64,000 nt of DNA, from assembly GCA_963776205.1 (NCBI GenBank), contig CAVZLR010000004.1:620001-684000 (forward strand), read 5' to 3'. This document shows positions 1 to 9,411 of this stretch, one piece after another; position 1 is the first letter of the stretch; each line of letters opens with the position of its first letter. Source of the DNA: UBA4459 sp963776205. GTDB lineage: Bacteria; Bacteroidota; Bacteroidia; Bacteroidales; F082. The notes below the pieces were generated by a model. It had not been told where the DNA came from, searched no databases, and saw only the letters and a program-made list of their open reading frames with translations. The position numbers were made by a program, and so were the translations under genes.

Positions 1-353
1 TCTGTATTGAATAGTGTCCAGTCGATCAAAGTTTAAGTATGCTTTAATTGGAGAATCATAACTGCGTACCCAATTGCACCTATTATTATTTTCAATGGTT
101 AGCACACTATCAATAACAGAAGTATTAATTTCATTTAATAAATTCTCCCCTGCTTCGATAGAAAGGCTATTAAAATTTGATGAACAATTTCAAGATCAAT
201 ATTATCTTTAAGAACAACCGTATGAAAGCCTGAGACTGGCCTATCTATGACAGTAATAGGTCCAGTACTTTTAAAACAATCACCCACCGATGATTTCTCA
301 CAGGATGTTGTGATAAATAATATTACAGTTATAATATTTAATATCCTTAACAT
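1..353 (-). CDS. DUF2807 (head GIN domain) lipoprotein, partial and frame-interrupted
   Basis: The start at 353 gives a short hydrophobic signal ending in a lipobox-like T-T-S-C, so the product is probably a lipoprotein of the outer or periplasmic surface. After it comes the DUF2807 opening pattern: GPITVIDRPVSGFHTVVLKD followed by NIDLEI. The frame changes near 185; the next frame continues plausibly (EAGENLLNEINTSVIDSVLT, then NNNRCNWVRSY) to the left edge, where the gene is cut. DUF2807 proteins form beta-helical repeats and have no established function. The start touches the end of the PagL-like gene upstream, so the two are probably co-transcribed. The family is fairly sure from the opening pattern; the role is unknown. 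Confidence 0.6.
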
Positions 354-1561
354 TAATGTTTTATTTTTCTTTTATATATGAAATTAAGCTTGTATCCCAA
401 TCCAAAACCAACATATTCAGCTTTCCCCCAGTTTGTATTCAGTATTACATTGGCAAAAGCATTATCAATAAAATAATATTTCAAAGTAAGTCGCTGGTAT
501 GTTTGTCCTTCACTTGCCTCTTTCGTGTAGAGATAAAAACCAAAGTTGAACATAAATGATATTTTAGATATGACCAGTTCATAAGCGGCACTTATACCTG
601 GTTTGAGTGTTTCACTATTGCTTTTCACATCTATCCCACTCCAATTAAGAATATATTTATCTGATTGATCATAAATTAGGTCAATTCCACCACCAACTTT
701 ACTTTTATATGAAATCCGTTTCAATATATTCACATAAAATGCGTAAACATGAAATCTCTGACCAAATTGTTCAGTCATGTCTTTGCTTGCATAACTGAAA
801 GAGAATTCTACATCAAGGTCTCTTCGTCCATCAAATTCAAAGGGATATAACTCGGGTAATATTTTTTTATCAAAATCAGAGTTAGGAGGCTTAATAAATG
901 CACTTAGCCCAACATTAGCAGTTAAAATATTTAAACCATAGTTCGGTGTTTTGGTGGCACCATTTGAGAAATGCGATAATCCAAACCCTCCCGATACCGT
1001 AAAAATTCTCCCTAGTTTTCTTCGGTATTCCAGATAAAGACTTCCTGCAACATTTATATGTGATCCAATAGCAAAATTTTTATAGTTATCTATGTCGGTC
1101 AAATTTATTCGTAAGATAGCTTAAACCTAAGCCAAGCCTAAAGTTAACACTTTGTTTTGAATTGTAAAAAACTGGAAAATTTATGAAGGGATAAATAGCA
1201 TAAGCAGAACCAATTTCTTCAAACCCACCAAGGCCAGAATAACAGAAACTAATTCCTATGAGTGGATATGCGTAAGCTACTTCCCAGCGTTTGGCACCCC
1301 AGGTCGCCTGCTCAATACTGAATTCATAAGCAGGATAATGTGCCTGGAACTTATCAAGTTCAAGATGATGACTGTATAAAAAACCATAATGGGCTTTAAA
1401 TTCTGTCATGATATTGAGCTTAGAGTATTTGCCACTTGCAGCTTGTCCGTTTACAAATGGTTGATAAGCACCATTGTGCTGAGAATCACAATTAATCGTA
1501 TTTTGTTTATAGGATTCAAAATGGCTTGATAATATGCACAAATTTAGAAGAAAAGTAGCAT
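353..1561 (-). CDS. Acyloxyacyl hydrolase, PagL-like lipid A 3-O-deacylase
   Basis: This is an outer-membrane beta-barrel enzyme expected to remove the 3-O-linked acyl chain from lipid A. The C-terminal half (353-1102) carries the PagL active-site signature GLSHFSNGATKTPNYGLNI, with the catalytic His and Ser of H-x-S-N-G. The N-terminal half (1086-1541) has alternating barrel strands such as GSAYAIYPFINFPV and FRLGLGLSYLTNKF. The halves are in different frames with a short overlap near 1090-1102, so one indel joins them. I place the start at the ATG at 1561: it opens a hydrophobic signal (MLLFF, then after another frame change LNLCILSS). The enzyme remodels the LPS outer leaflet in other Gram-negatives; the substrate here is inferred. 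The DUF2807 gene follows directly. Confidence 0.72.
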
Positions 1562-1674
1562 CTAAATTTTAATAACTTTATCAAATAAGTTGGTAAAATT
1601 AAGACTGTATTTCCAATGAACGATAAAATTTATAATAACTTGCATCACCAATAAGAATTCGCAAAGTATAGGCA

Positions 1675-2461
1675 ATGGAAGAAACCTTAAAAGCATTTAA
1701 GAGACTTTTAAATATAATGGATGACTTACGTTCGGGCTGCCCTTGGGATAAGGAACAAACGCTTGAAAGCCTCAGACACCTGACTATTGAGGAGGTGTAT
1801 GAACTTTCGGATGCAATACTTGAAAATATCATGAGGATATAAAGAAGGAACTAGGTGATCTAATGCTTCATCTGGTTTTTTATGCCAAAATTGGTTCTGA
1901 AATAAAAGCGTTTGATATAAAGATGTATTAAATACATATTTCAGACAAACTTGTTTACCGCCATCCTCATATTTATAGCGATGTTGATGTTTCTGGTGCC
2001 GAGGATGTGAAAAATAACTGGGAGAAATTAAAACTAAAAGAAGGAAAAAAATCAGTGTTGGAAGGAGTTCCTCAATCAATGCCCCCTTGGTAAAAGCATA
2101 CCGAATTCAGGAAAAAGTGAAAGGTGTTGGCTTTGAATGGGAATATAGCCAGCAGGTTTGGAATAAAGTGATTAGAAGAGTTGAATGAACTGAAACATGA
2201 AGTTGATACAAAAGCAAAAAAGAGCAGATGGAAGATGAATTCGGCGACTTGTTATTTGCCTTAGTAAATTATGCCAGATATATTGGAGTAAATCCTGAAG
2301 ACGCATTGGAGCGTACCAATAAAAAATTTATCAGAAGGTTTCAGTTTATCGAAACGGAATCATTAAAAGATGGTAAGAACCTGGTTGATATGACACTGTC
2401 TGAAATGGATGAATATTGGAAAAAAGCTAAAAAACTGGAGAATTGTAAAAATATCCATTAA
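1675..2461 (+). CDS. mazG: MazG nucleoside triphosphate pyrophosphohydrolase
   Basis: MazG hydrolyses (d)NTPs to the monophosphate and pyrophosphate in the cytoplasm and clears aberrant nucleotides. The start at 1675 yields MEETLKAFKRLLNIMDDLRS, then GCPWDKEQTLESLRHLTIEE, the classic MazG N-terminus with the metal-binding E-E-x-x-E cluster. The second MazG module is visible as EELNELKHEV followed by EDEFGDLLFALVNYARYIG. Between them a linker includes GVPQSMPPLVKAYRIQEKV, typical of the long two-domain form (about 260 residues). The frame changes at roughly 1830, 1925, 2165 and 2225, yet every piece fits the family in order, so the gene is probably intact in the cell. It stands alone, convergent with the peroxiredoxin gene. 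Confidence 0.85.
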
Positions 2462-2584
2462 ACATGATTAAGAAATCAAGCCATAGTTCATTTTAATAGT
2501 TATAGATTATAGTCTAACAAGCAGAACCCGAATATTTCCAATGGACTATAATTAAAGGTAAAGTCATTTTGTTTTGAAAAACAA

Positions 2585-2606
2585 AAACGCCGATTCTCCG
2601 GCGTTT
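2585..2606 (-). terminator. Rho-independent terminator of the peroxiredoxin gene
   Basis: Read on the minus strand, an 8-bp stem (AAACGCCG/CGGCGTTT) with a 6-base loop is followed by a T-rich tract (TTTTGTTTTT). It lies about 20 bases after the peroxiredoxin stop codon. The A-rich flank on the other side could also stop mazG transcripts arriving on the plus strand. Confidence 0.8.
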
Positions 2607-2626
2607 ATCATTTATTAAGTATTAAT

Positions 2627-3260
2627 TTAATGTTCGCTTAGGTATTTGGCAACACCTGCTGCATCGGCAACCATAGCATCATCACCCGGTTTCCAGTCAG
2701 CTGGGCAAACTTCGCCATTTTCTTCAAAAAACTGCAATGCATCTACCATACGAATTGCTTCGTCAACTGAACGTCCGAGTGGTAGATCATTTACAACCTG
2801 ATGACGTACAATACCTTGTTTATCAATTAAGAACAAGCCACGATATGCCACAGCTTCGCCATGAAATTCCATCTCGCCTTCATCATTATAATCATATTCA
2901 CCAGCCAAAACATCATAATTTTCAGCAATGGTTTTTGATAAATCAGATACCAGTGGATATTTCACACCTTTGATACCACCGTTATTTTTTTCAGTATTTA
3001 ACCATGCCCAGTGAGAAAACTGTGAGTCGACAGAACAGCCTACAACGGCTACATTTCTTTTATTCAAACTCTTCCATTTTATCCTGGAATGCAATGATTT
3101 CGGTTGGACAAACAAAAGTAAAGTCCAATGGGTAAAAGAAGAAAACAACATGTTTTTTTCCAATATACTGTTCAAGTGAGAATTTTTCGACAAATTCACC
3201 GCCATTAACAACGGCGTTTGCTTCAAATAGTGGGGCTTTTTTTCCAACTAAAACTGCCAT
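2627..3260 (-). CDS. Peroxiredoxin, typical 2-Cys (AhpC/Prx1 type)
   Basis: A thiol peroxidase that reduces hydrogen peroxide and organic hydroperoxides. The start at 3260 gives MAVLVGKKAPLFEANAVVNG. The peroxidatic cysteine is in the motif FYPLDFTFVCPTEI and the resolving cysteine in GEVCPADWKPG near the C-terminus, so both catalytic cysteines are present. The total of about 210 residues is the usual size. The frame changes once near 3060, where EFQDKMEEFEKRNVAVVGCS is expected; everything on either side matches. The gene is monocistronic, with a -7 box at 3303-3310 and a terminator at 2585-2606. The electron donor cannot be read from this window; no AhpF-type reductase is adjacent. Confidence 0.9.
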
Positions 3261-3302
3261 AAGTATTTAATATTTTATTGTTTAGAATTAATAATTTAAA
3301 TG

Positions 3303-3310
3303 CAAAATTA
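3303..3310 (-). promoter_or_regulatory. -7 promoter box for peroxiredoxin
   Basis: TAATTTTG on the minus strand matches the Bacteroidota TAnnTTTG -7 element, 43 bases before the start codon. A TTTG lies 22 bases further upstream, near the expected -33 position. Confidence 0.5.
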
Positions 3311-3359
3311 AGAATTATTTTAAATAAGAAATCAAATTTAAGAATAAGCTTAGAATGCT

Positions 3360-4861
3360 TTAATTCATCAATTCATCAAAGTCCACCATAATTGGCATAT
3401 CCCTTCTGAAATCATAAAGCGTGAGTTTCCTGATTTCAAAATAGCTTTTCCAATAGGTCATCAATGAGCGGTAGTAATTCATTTTTGAATTGTCGTTATC
3501 AATCTGTGCATTATTGAGTTCAAGCACATCATTTACTTTTCCGATCATATAACGCTTCTGTGTTACTTCAAAACGTTTTTGTGCCACCGTATCAGATTTG
3601 GCAGCGATTCTTAATTGTTTTTCCTGCATATTGAACTGCATCACGTTTAGAAAAACATTTTGTTCAAAATCAATTTTTTCCTGTTCCACAGCAGTGGTTA
3701 CAAGGTCGAGGCTTGATTCGGCCATTTTAATATTTCCACGGGCCCTTCCCCAGTCGAGAATAGGAACCGTTATACCAAGTGTAACCCGTTCTTCATCCAG
3801 CGGATCTTCGTAGGCATATTCAATATCTGTTGATGTTTGTGTTAAACCAAACGAGGCAAATAGTTCTGCATCGAAGCGGCCTTCTCTTTTGGCTCGATTC
3901 AATTGACTTTCAGCTTCGAGCATGCGCCTCTGGAATTCCAAACCTGCTGATGTATTATTTTTAGCTTCGACAATGGCTTTTTGAGCTGGTACGATAAAAT
4001 GAGGTGTTTCTGCTGGTGGAATCAACTCGACCAATTCTTCATCTTTCAACCTTAAAAAAGACTTAAAAACAAATAATTTATTTTGATAATCAAGTTCTGT
4101 ATTTTCAACTGAAGCTTCTGCTTTCAGCAAATTCAATTCCAGTTGAAGCAGTTCGTTTTCTGCTATTTTCCCCAAATTGTACCTGCCGAGTGCAATTTTA
4201 TACAGGGTGTCATAATTCGCATAATTTTTAGAAGCAATTCCCAGTTCAATTTGCGCCAACAATAAAGAGAAGAAATGATCGACAGCCGTAATACTCACCT
4301 GTTCGTTAGTTTCAATGTACAATCGTTGGGCTTCCTCAAATTTCATGGGCTCAATCAACCGGTCCCATTTATATGGATTGTAATGAAAAATGGGTTGCCT
4401 GATCCCGATATTCACCATATTGGTTAAATACTGGGTGATGGATGTATCGCTCAGATTATTATCAAGCCGCTGGATTCCGGAACTTAGAAACACCTCCCCT
4501 CCTGTAATCCCGATTTTTTGATTTACTGATAGCGCAACTGAATACGATTGCAAACTTTGAGGTGTGTATACTGTGGTGCCGTCCTGTGCAGAGATTTCAT
4601 TGATGCTACGGTTGATATTTGGTAATGTGGCATCCAACTGTAAACCCGGTAAATAAGTGGCTTTAAATGTCCGGTAACTCCAGTAGCTTCTTCTGTACTG
4701 GTGTTTGGCTATCTGGGCGTCAGGCGATTGCTCCTGGGCAATTTTAATAACTTCCTGTAGGTTAAATTTTACAATATCCTGGCTATTCGAATTGAATAAT
4801 AATCGAAACAAATAACAGAATGAGAACAACTCTTAATATGTTTAATAATAAATGCTTTCAT
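3360..4861 (-). CDS. TolC-family outer membrane efflux protein
   Basis: This is the outer-membrane channel of a tripartite exporter. A continuous frame of about 489 residues from 4829 shows two repeated OEP halves rich in coiled coil, for example EQVSITAVDHFFSLLLAQIE in the first half and EQEKIDFEQNVFLNVMQFNM in the second. The N-terminus FNLQEVIKIAQEQSPDAQIA is the usual TolC family opening. The likely true start is the ATG at 4861, which begins MKAFIIKHI; a hydrophobic signal (VVLILLFVSIII) is then found in another frame, so one or two indels probably lie near 4800-4830. It follows a MacB-like permease by about 12 bases and is presumably its partner. No periplasmic adaptor or ATPase gene is present next to the pair in this window. 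Confidence 0.82.
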
Positions 4862-4873
4862 AAAAGTAGCGTA

Positions 4874-6232
4874 TTAATCATGCCGCAATGATTCAACCGG
4901 ATCCTGTTCAGATGCTTTTTTTGCAGGCAGATAGCCAAAAATAATACCTACGGAAGCAGCTACACCAAAAGAAATAACGATGGACCAGAAAGAAACCACT
5001 GTTGAGATATCAGTTGTCGCCGTAATTACTTTGGCCATGATGACACCGAGCAAAATACCAATAAATCCACCCGTGATACTGATAAATGTTGCTTCTGCTA
5101 AAAACTGAAAAACGATGTCTTTTTTAGTGGCTCCTGTTGCCCTTCTTACGCCAATTTCCCTGATCCTTTCCATTACGGAGGCCAACATGATATTCATAAT
5201 GCCAATACCGCCAACGATCAGCGAAATTCCGGCAATGGCGCCCAACACGATATTGAAAATATCTTTTGTCTTTTGTTCCTGTTTGAGTAATAATTCAGGA
5301 ATTTTAATTTCAAAATCTTCAACACCCTGGTGTCTTCTCATCATCAGTTTTTTTAAAACAAGGGCCGTAGAAGCCAGTTGATCGCTTTCTTTCACCTGCA
5401 CCACTATTTTATCCAGTTGGTTGCCTTCAGCTCCAGCGCCATCATTTTCTGTAATCATCATACTTCCGCCACCAAAATAAATAGCACTTGAACTGTTCAA
5501 TGCTGCCTGGTTGATAAGCGAACGGTCTTTATACCTGATCAGGAGTGTTTTAATGGGCGTAAAAACGCTGCGGTTATAATCGCTGATGCCCATTTCTTCA
5601 GCATTTTCATTAATAATTACACCTTCCAGAACGCCAATCACCTGCAACCAAACCGATCCGCATTTTAAATGTTTGCCAATAGGATTCTCATTGGGGAATA
5701 ATTTGGCTTTTACTTCCGGTCCGATCACGCATACGGGCGATCCTTCTTCGAGATGTTGCCTACTGAACAATTTGCCAAACCTGGCTTTCTGGCCAAACAA
5801 ATCAAAAAATTCTTCGTTCACACCTGATAGGTCTACGCTCAATTTTCTGCCTTTTCTGATGGAGAGTGTCGGGTAAATAATTTCAGGGCTTACTTTTTCA
5901 ACTGTTGGGATCGCTTCCAGTATATTTTCAGCATCTTTTAAGGTCAATCCCGGTGAATATTTTTTCTTCAAAGTTTTTCCGGATTCCTCTGATTCTTCAC
6001 TTGCATCATTATCAGAATTACTTACCGGCAGGATGACAATATTATTTACACCCACCAATTTATCTGCTGCAAGAATTTCCTGCCGGGCTCCATTCCCGAT
6101 GGCCATCATGGCAATCACGGCACCGACGCCAAAAATAATTCCAAGGGCTGTTAGTATCGAGCGAAACTTATTGTTTGCAACTGCTTCAAGAGAAATCTTA
6201 ATATTTGTAAATATCTTTCCACGAGCTTGCAA
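4874..6232 (-). CDS. ABC transporter permease, MacB/FtsX type
   Basis: About 450 residues with the MacB architecture: an N-terminal membrane helix (ILTALGIIFGVGAVIAMMAI), a large periplasmic MacB_PCD domain, and three C-terminal FtsX helices starting near AIAGISLIVGGIGIMNIMLA and followed by the conserved RIREIGVRRATGATKKDI. The C-terminus AKKASEQDPVESLRHD is typical. MacB-type permeases transmit ATP-driven motion to a periplasmic adaptor and TolC to expel peptides, lipoproteins or drugs; the substrate here is unknown. The ATPase is not fused and no separate one is seen. The first codon is doubtful: the frame opens with TTG inside a TAAATTTG promoter-like box, while relatives start near the KIFTNIKISLEAV segment. 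The TolC-like gene follows in the same operon. Confidence 0.85.
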   Translation of the reverse strand: MQARGKIFTNIKISLEAVANNKFRSILTALGIIFGVGAVIAMMAIGNGARQEILAADKLVGVNNIVILPVSNSDNDASEESEESGKTLKKKYSPGLTLKDAENILEAIPTVEKVSPEIIYPTLSIRKGRKLSVDLSGVNEEFFDLFGQKARFGKLFSRQHLEEGSPVCVIGPEVKAKLFPNENPIGKHLKCGSVWLQVIGVLEGVIINENAEEMGISDYNRSVFTPIKTLLIRYKDRSLINQAALNSSSAIYFGGGSMMITENDGAGAEGNQLDKIVVQVKESDQLASTALVLKKLMMRRHQGVEDFEIKIPELLLKQEQKTKDIFNIVLGAIAGISLIVGGIGIMNIMLASVMERIREIGVRRATGATKKDIVFQFLAEATFISITGGFIGILLGVIMAKVITATTDISTVVSFWSIVISFGVAASVGIIFGYLPAKKASEQDPVESLRHD

Positions 6233-6342
6233 ATTTACGAGAATGTTGACGATATAAACGATCGATTTTAAAAAAATATGGATTGTTACTAAAACGTGAT
6301 AAGTAATGCGAAGATTGTATGATAGTATAGTTCGTAATTATT

Positions 6343-6350
6343 ATTTTTGA
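6343..6350 (+). promoter_or_regulatory. -7 promoter box for purD
   Basis: TATTTTTG matches TAnnTTTG, 54 bases before the purD start, in the intergenic region shared with the divergent MacB-like permease. Confidence 0.4.
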
Positions 6351-6403
6351 TAATCCTTTGAAATGAGGAATTATTCCAATATAGAACAAATCTATAATAC
6401 ACA

Positions 6404-7685
6404 ATGAATACCCTTGTTTTAGGTTCCGGAGGACGTGAACATGCATTGGCATGGAAAATTGCAGAAAGCCCGTTAAATACAAATTTGTTTATTGCGCCAG
6501 GTAATGCGGGAACAAGAAATGTCGGTGTCAATATTCCGGTAGACCTGGATAATTTTGAAGCCATCGGGTGCATTGCGATTGAAAATGAAATAGATTTGGT
6601 TGTTGTGGGTCCGGAAGCGCCGCTGGTAGAAGGAATTCATGATTATTTTTTAAGCAGGGATGAGTTAAAAAACATTCCGGTTATAGGTCCGGTTAAAAAA
6701 GGTGCGATGCTTGAAGGGAGCAAGGATTTTGCTAAGGAATTCATGCAGAAATATGATATTCCCACGGCTGCTTCCCGGACGTTTACAAAGGAAAATTTTG
6801 AAGAAGGATTATCGTACCTGGAAACATTAAATGCACCTTATGTGTTAAAAGCGGACGGATTGGCTGCCGGTAAAGGGGTGCTGATACTGAATAATCTGGA
6901 GGAAGCTAAAAAGGAACTCTCTGAAATGCTGAATGAGTCAAAATTTGGTGATGCATCATCAAAAGTGGTGATTGAAGAATTTTTGGATGGTATTGAGTTG
7001 TCCGTTTTTGCGTTAACGGATGGGATTCATTATAAATTGTTGCCCAAAGCAAAAGATTATAAACGTATTGGAGAAGGAAATACTGGACTGAATACAGGCG
7101 GAATGGGTTCCATTTCACCCGTACCTTTTGTAAATCCTGAATTTTTAAGCAAGATTGAGAAGAAGATTGTAAAACCAACAGTTAAAGGCTTGCAAAAAGA
7201 AGGGATTGATTACAGGGGATTTATATTTTTCGGATTAATTAAAGTTGGCAATGATCCTTATGTTATTGAATACAATTGCAGGATGGGCGATCCTGAAGCA
7301 GAATCAGTCATTCCACGGATCAAAGGTGACCTGCTTGAATTGTTTGTTGCGGTTGGCAACCAAACACTTGACAAGTCGGAAATTAAATTTGATGAACGAC
7401 AATGCGGCTACTGTGATGATGGTGGCTGGTGGTTATCCGGAAAAATATCAAAAAGGCAATTTTATCACTATTCCGGATAATTTATCTGACTGCATCATTT
7501 TTCATTCAGGAACAACTGTGGATGTTGAAACTGGGCAGATAAAAACTAGTGGCGGACGGGTGATCGCGGTTACTTCCTATGGCAGAAATATGAAAGAAGC
7601 CCTTGACAATGCATATAAAAATGTGGATTTGATTGATTTTAAAAATAAATATTTCAGGAAGGACCTGGGATTCGACTTAATGTAA
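6404..7685 (+). CDS. purD: Phosphoribosylamine--glycine ligase (GAR synthetase)
   Basis: PurD joins glycine to 5-phosphoribosylamine with ATP, the second step of purine synthesis. The start at 6404 gives MNTLVLGSGGREHALAWKIA, the family signature. The ATP-grasp core includes the lysine-rich loop VLKADGLAAGKGVLI, the segment GLNTGGMGSISPVPF, and the metal-binding YNCRMGDPEAESV. The frame changes once near 7393-7400; the continuation NAATVMMVAGGYPEKYQKG and GRVIAVTSYGRNMKEALDNA is the normal PurD C-terminal domain. About 425 residues, the expected size. The DUF6427 gene begins 15 bases later, so the two are probably one transcript. The enzyme is essential in cells making their own purines, which argues that the interruption is a sequence error. 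Confidence 0.92.
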
Positions 7686-7700
7686 GCAAGCATAAAGTGT

Positions 7701-8698
7701 ATGATCAGCTATTTCAATTCTGGCTATCTGATCAGGTATCTGGTGGCATTTATGGTTGCCTGCCTGTTATGGATTCCTTCATTTATTTCGCCTGAATCTG
7801 ATTTGAAGCAAAATCTATCTTCAGTATTTTAAATGTTGATATTGAATGGTTAAGCGCCAAGTCCTATATTTTTATTTGGATATGCTTTTTACTAACATTC
7901 ATTTCAGCTTTGGCAATTAATCAAATATTAAGGGAATACGATCTGGTAAATATGCATAATACGACAAGCCTGGTTGTTTTTGTGTTGTTTACTTCGGCTT
8001 TACCTCTATTTACGTCAGTTAATTCATATATTATTATTAATATATTGCTTATTCTTTTTATACAAGGAATACTAAAACTATCGGTAGTTGAATACCCGAT
8101 TTCTGAAATTTTTAATGTATCTTTTTATCTGGGGATAGCATCACTTTTTTATACGCCACTTATTTATTTATTGTCATTTATCTGGATTGCTATTACTTAT
8201 AAACAGACACACCGATCTCAGAAATTCCTTGATTAGCCTGTGCTGGGCTGTTGATACCATATTTTTGTTTTTTTCATGGTTTTACTTAGATGACACTGCC
8301 ATTGAAAATGGCCTTTTCTTGCTTGCAAATATTACCGATCTGAACTTTTCAGTAAAACTCGATTTGCTGACTTATTTTGAAATCGGCTATATTGATGTTT
8401 TTACTTTCTGATAATCGTACTTTCTTTCCTTATATTACTTGGAAAAATAGGTGAAAAAGAATTACTACGAAGGAAAAATATTGTGGTTATATTTTACTAC
8501 CTGTCTGCTACTTTCTTAATCCTTTCTATTATTCTCACAATCATCCGGATAATTTATTATTATTCAGTTTGCCAGCTGCTTTTATTGTTACAATTAGCGG
8601 TTTATACCATAAATAAAAGTCGTATTTATAAATATTTTATTTTCGCTATTGCTCCTGTGTATCATTCTGAATCACTATTATCACTTACTGTATGTTAA
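7701..8698 (+). CDS. DUF6427-family integral membrane protein
   Basis: A hydrophobic protein of about 330 residues with many predicted membrane helices; function unknown. The start at 7701 gives MISYFNSGYLIRYLVAFMVA, resembling the conserved MIS-x-F opening of DUF6427 proteins. Membrane segments can be followed through several frames: FIWICFLLTFISALAINQIL, then SLVVFVLFTSALPLF, FYLGIASLFYTPLIYLLSF, and in the last part VIFYYLSATFLILSIIL. There are at least five frame changes (near 7830, 8235, 8410, 8480 and 8570), so the exact sequence is unreliable. In flavobacteria this family often sits next to purD, which agrees with the position here. The last codons overlap the rnhB start. Confidence 0.6.
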
Positions 8699-9289
8699 AG
8701 AAATCCTTTTCAAATAAATATATTGAAGCCGGATGCGATGAGGCTGGGCGTGGATGCCTTGGCCGGTCCGGTTTTTGGTGCAGCGGTTATATTGGATAGA
8801 AAGATTCAGGAATACAAATATTAAATGATTCAAAAAAGTTATCGGTAAAAGATAGGAATGAATTAAGAATTTTGATCGAGTCTGAAGCTGTCGCCTGGGC
8901 GGTGGCATCTGTTTCTGCCGAAGAGATTGATAAAATTAACATCCTGAATGCCAGTTTTCTTGCCATGCACAGGGCATTGTCAAAACTGAAGTAAAACCCG
9001 GTTTATTGCTGATTGACGGGAACAGGTTTAAGAATATGAGGACATCCCCCATCATTGCATTATTAAAGGGGATGGAAAATTCATGTCGATTGCAGCAGCT
9101 TCCATCCTTGCCAAAACACACCGGGACGAATATATGGCCAATTTGCATTTACAATATCCTGATTACGGATGGCACACGAACAAAGGTTACCCAACCATGC
9201 AGCATAAGATAGCCATTCAGGCAAACGGACTTACCAAACATCACCGCAAAACATTTAATTACCATTTACAGATGCGAATGGAGTTTTGA
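8692..9289 (+). CDS. rnhB: Ribonuclease HII
   Basis: RNase HII removes misincorporated ribonucleotides and RNA primers from DNA-RNA hybrids. The start at 8692 gives MLKKSFSNKYIEAGCDEAGR, and D-E-A-G-R-G carries the first two catalytic acidic residues. Later pieces are ILNDSKKLS, SEAVAWAVASVSAEEIDKIN, KPGLLLIDGNRFKNM, SIAAASILAKTHRDEYMA and the tail HHRKTFNYHLQMRMEF, all in family order. The reading frame changes around 8750, 8815, 8990, 9045 and 9080, so no single open frame covers it. Total about 200 residues, the usual length. Overlaps the end of the DUF6427 gene. Confidence 0.85.
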
Positions 9290-9386
9290 TATTAGTAAAC
9301 TGACATTCGATATAAATCAATTCTATTAACAGCAACATGTTAAATTCAATTTATTTAGTACGCCATCATGGCTCATGTTATTGCGT

Positions 9387-9394
9387 TAATTTTG
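9387..9394 (+). promoter_or_regulatory. -7 promoter box for the large beta-propeller protein
   Basis: TAATTTTG matches TAnnTTTG and ends 17 bases before the ATG at 9412, implying a leader of only about 10-15 bases. Confidence 0.45.
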
Positions 9395-9411
9395 ATATTA
9401 CTAATACATAA

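Noticed and set aside
1726..2079. A 117-codon minus-strand frame starting in mazG
   Set aside because: Opposite the MazG coding sequence, which is unmistakable on the plus strand.
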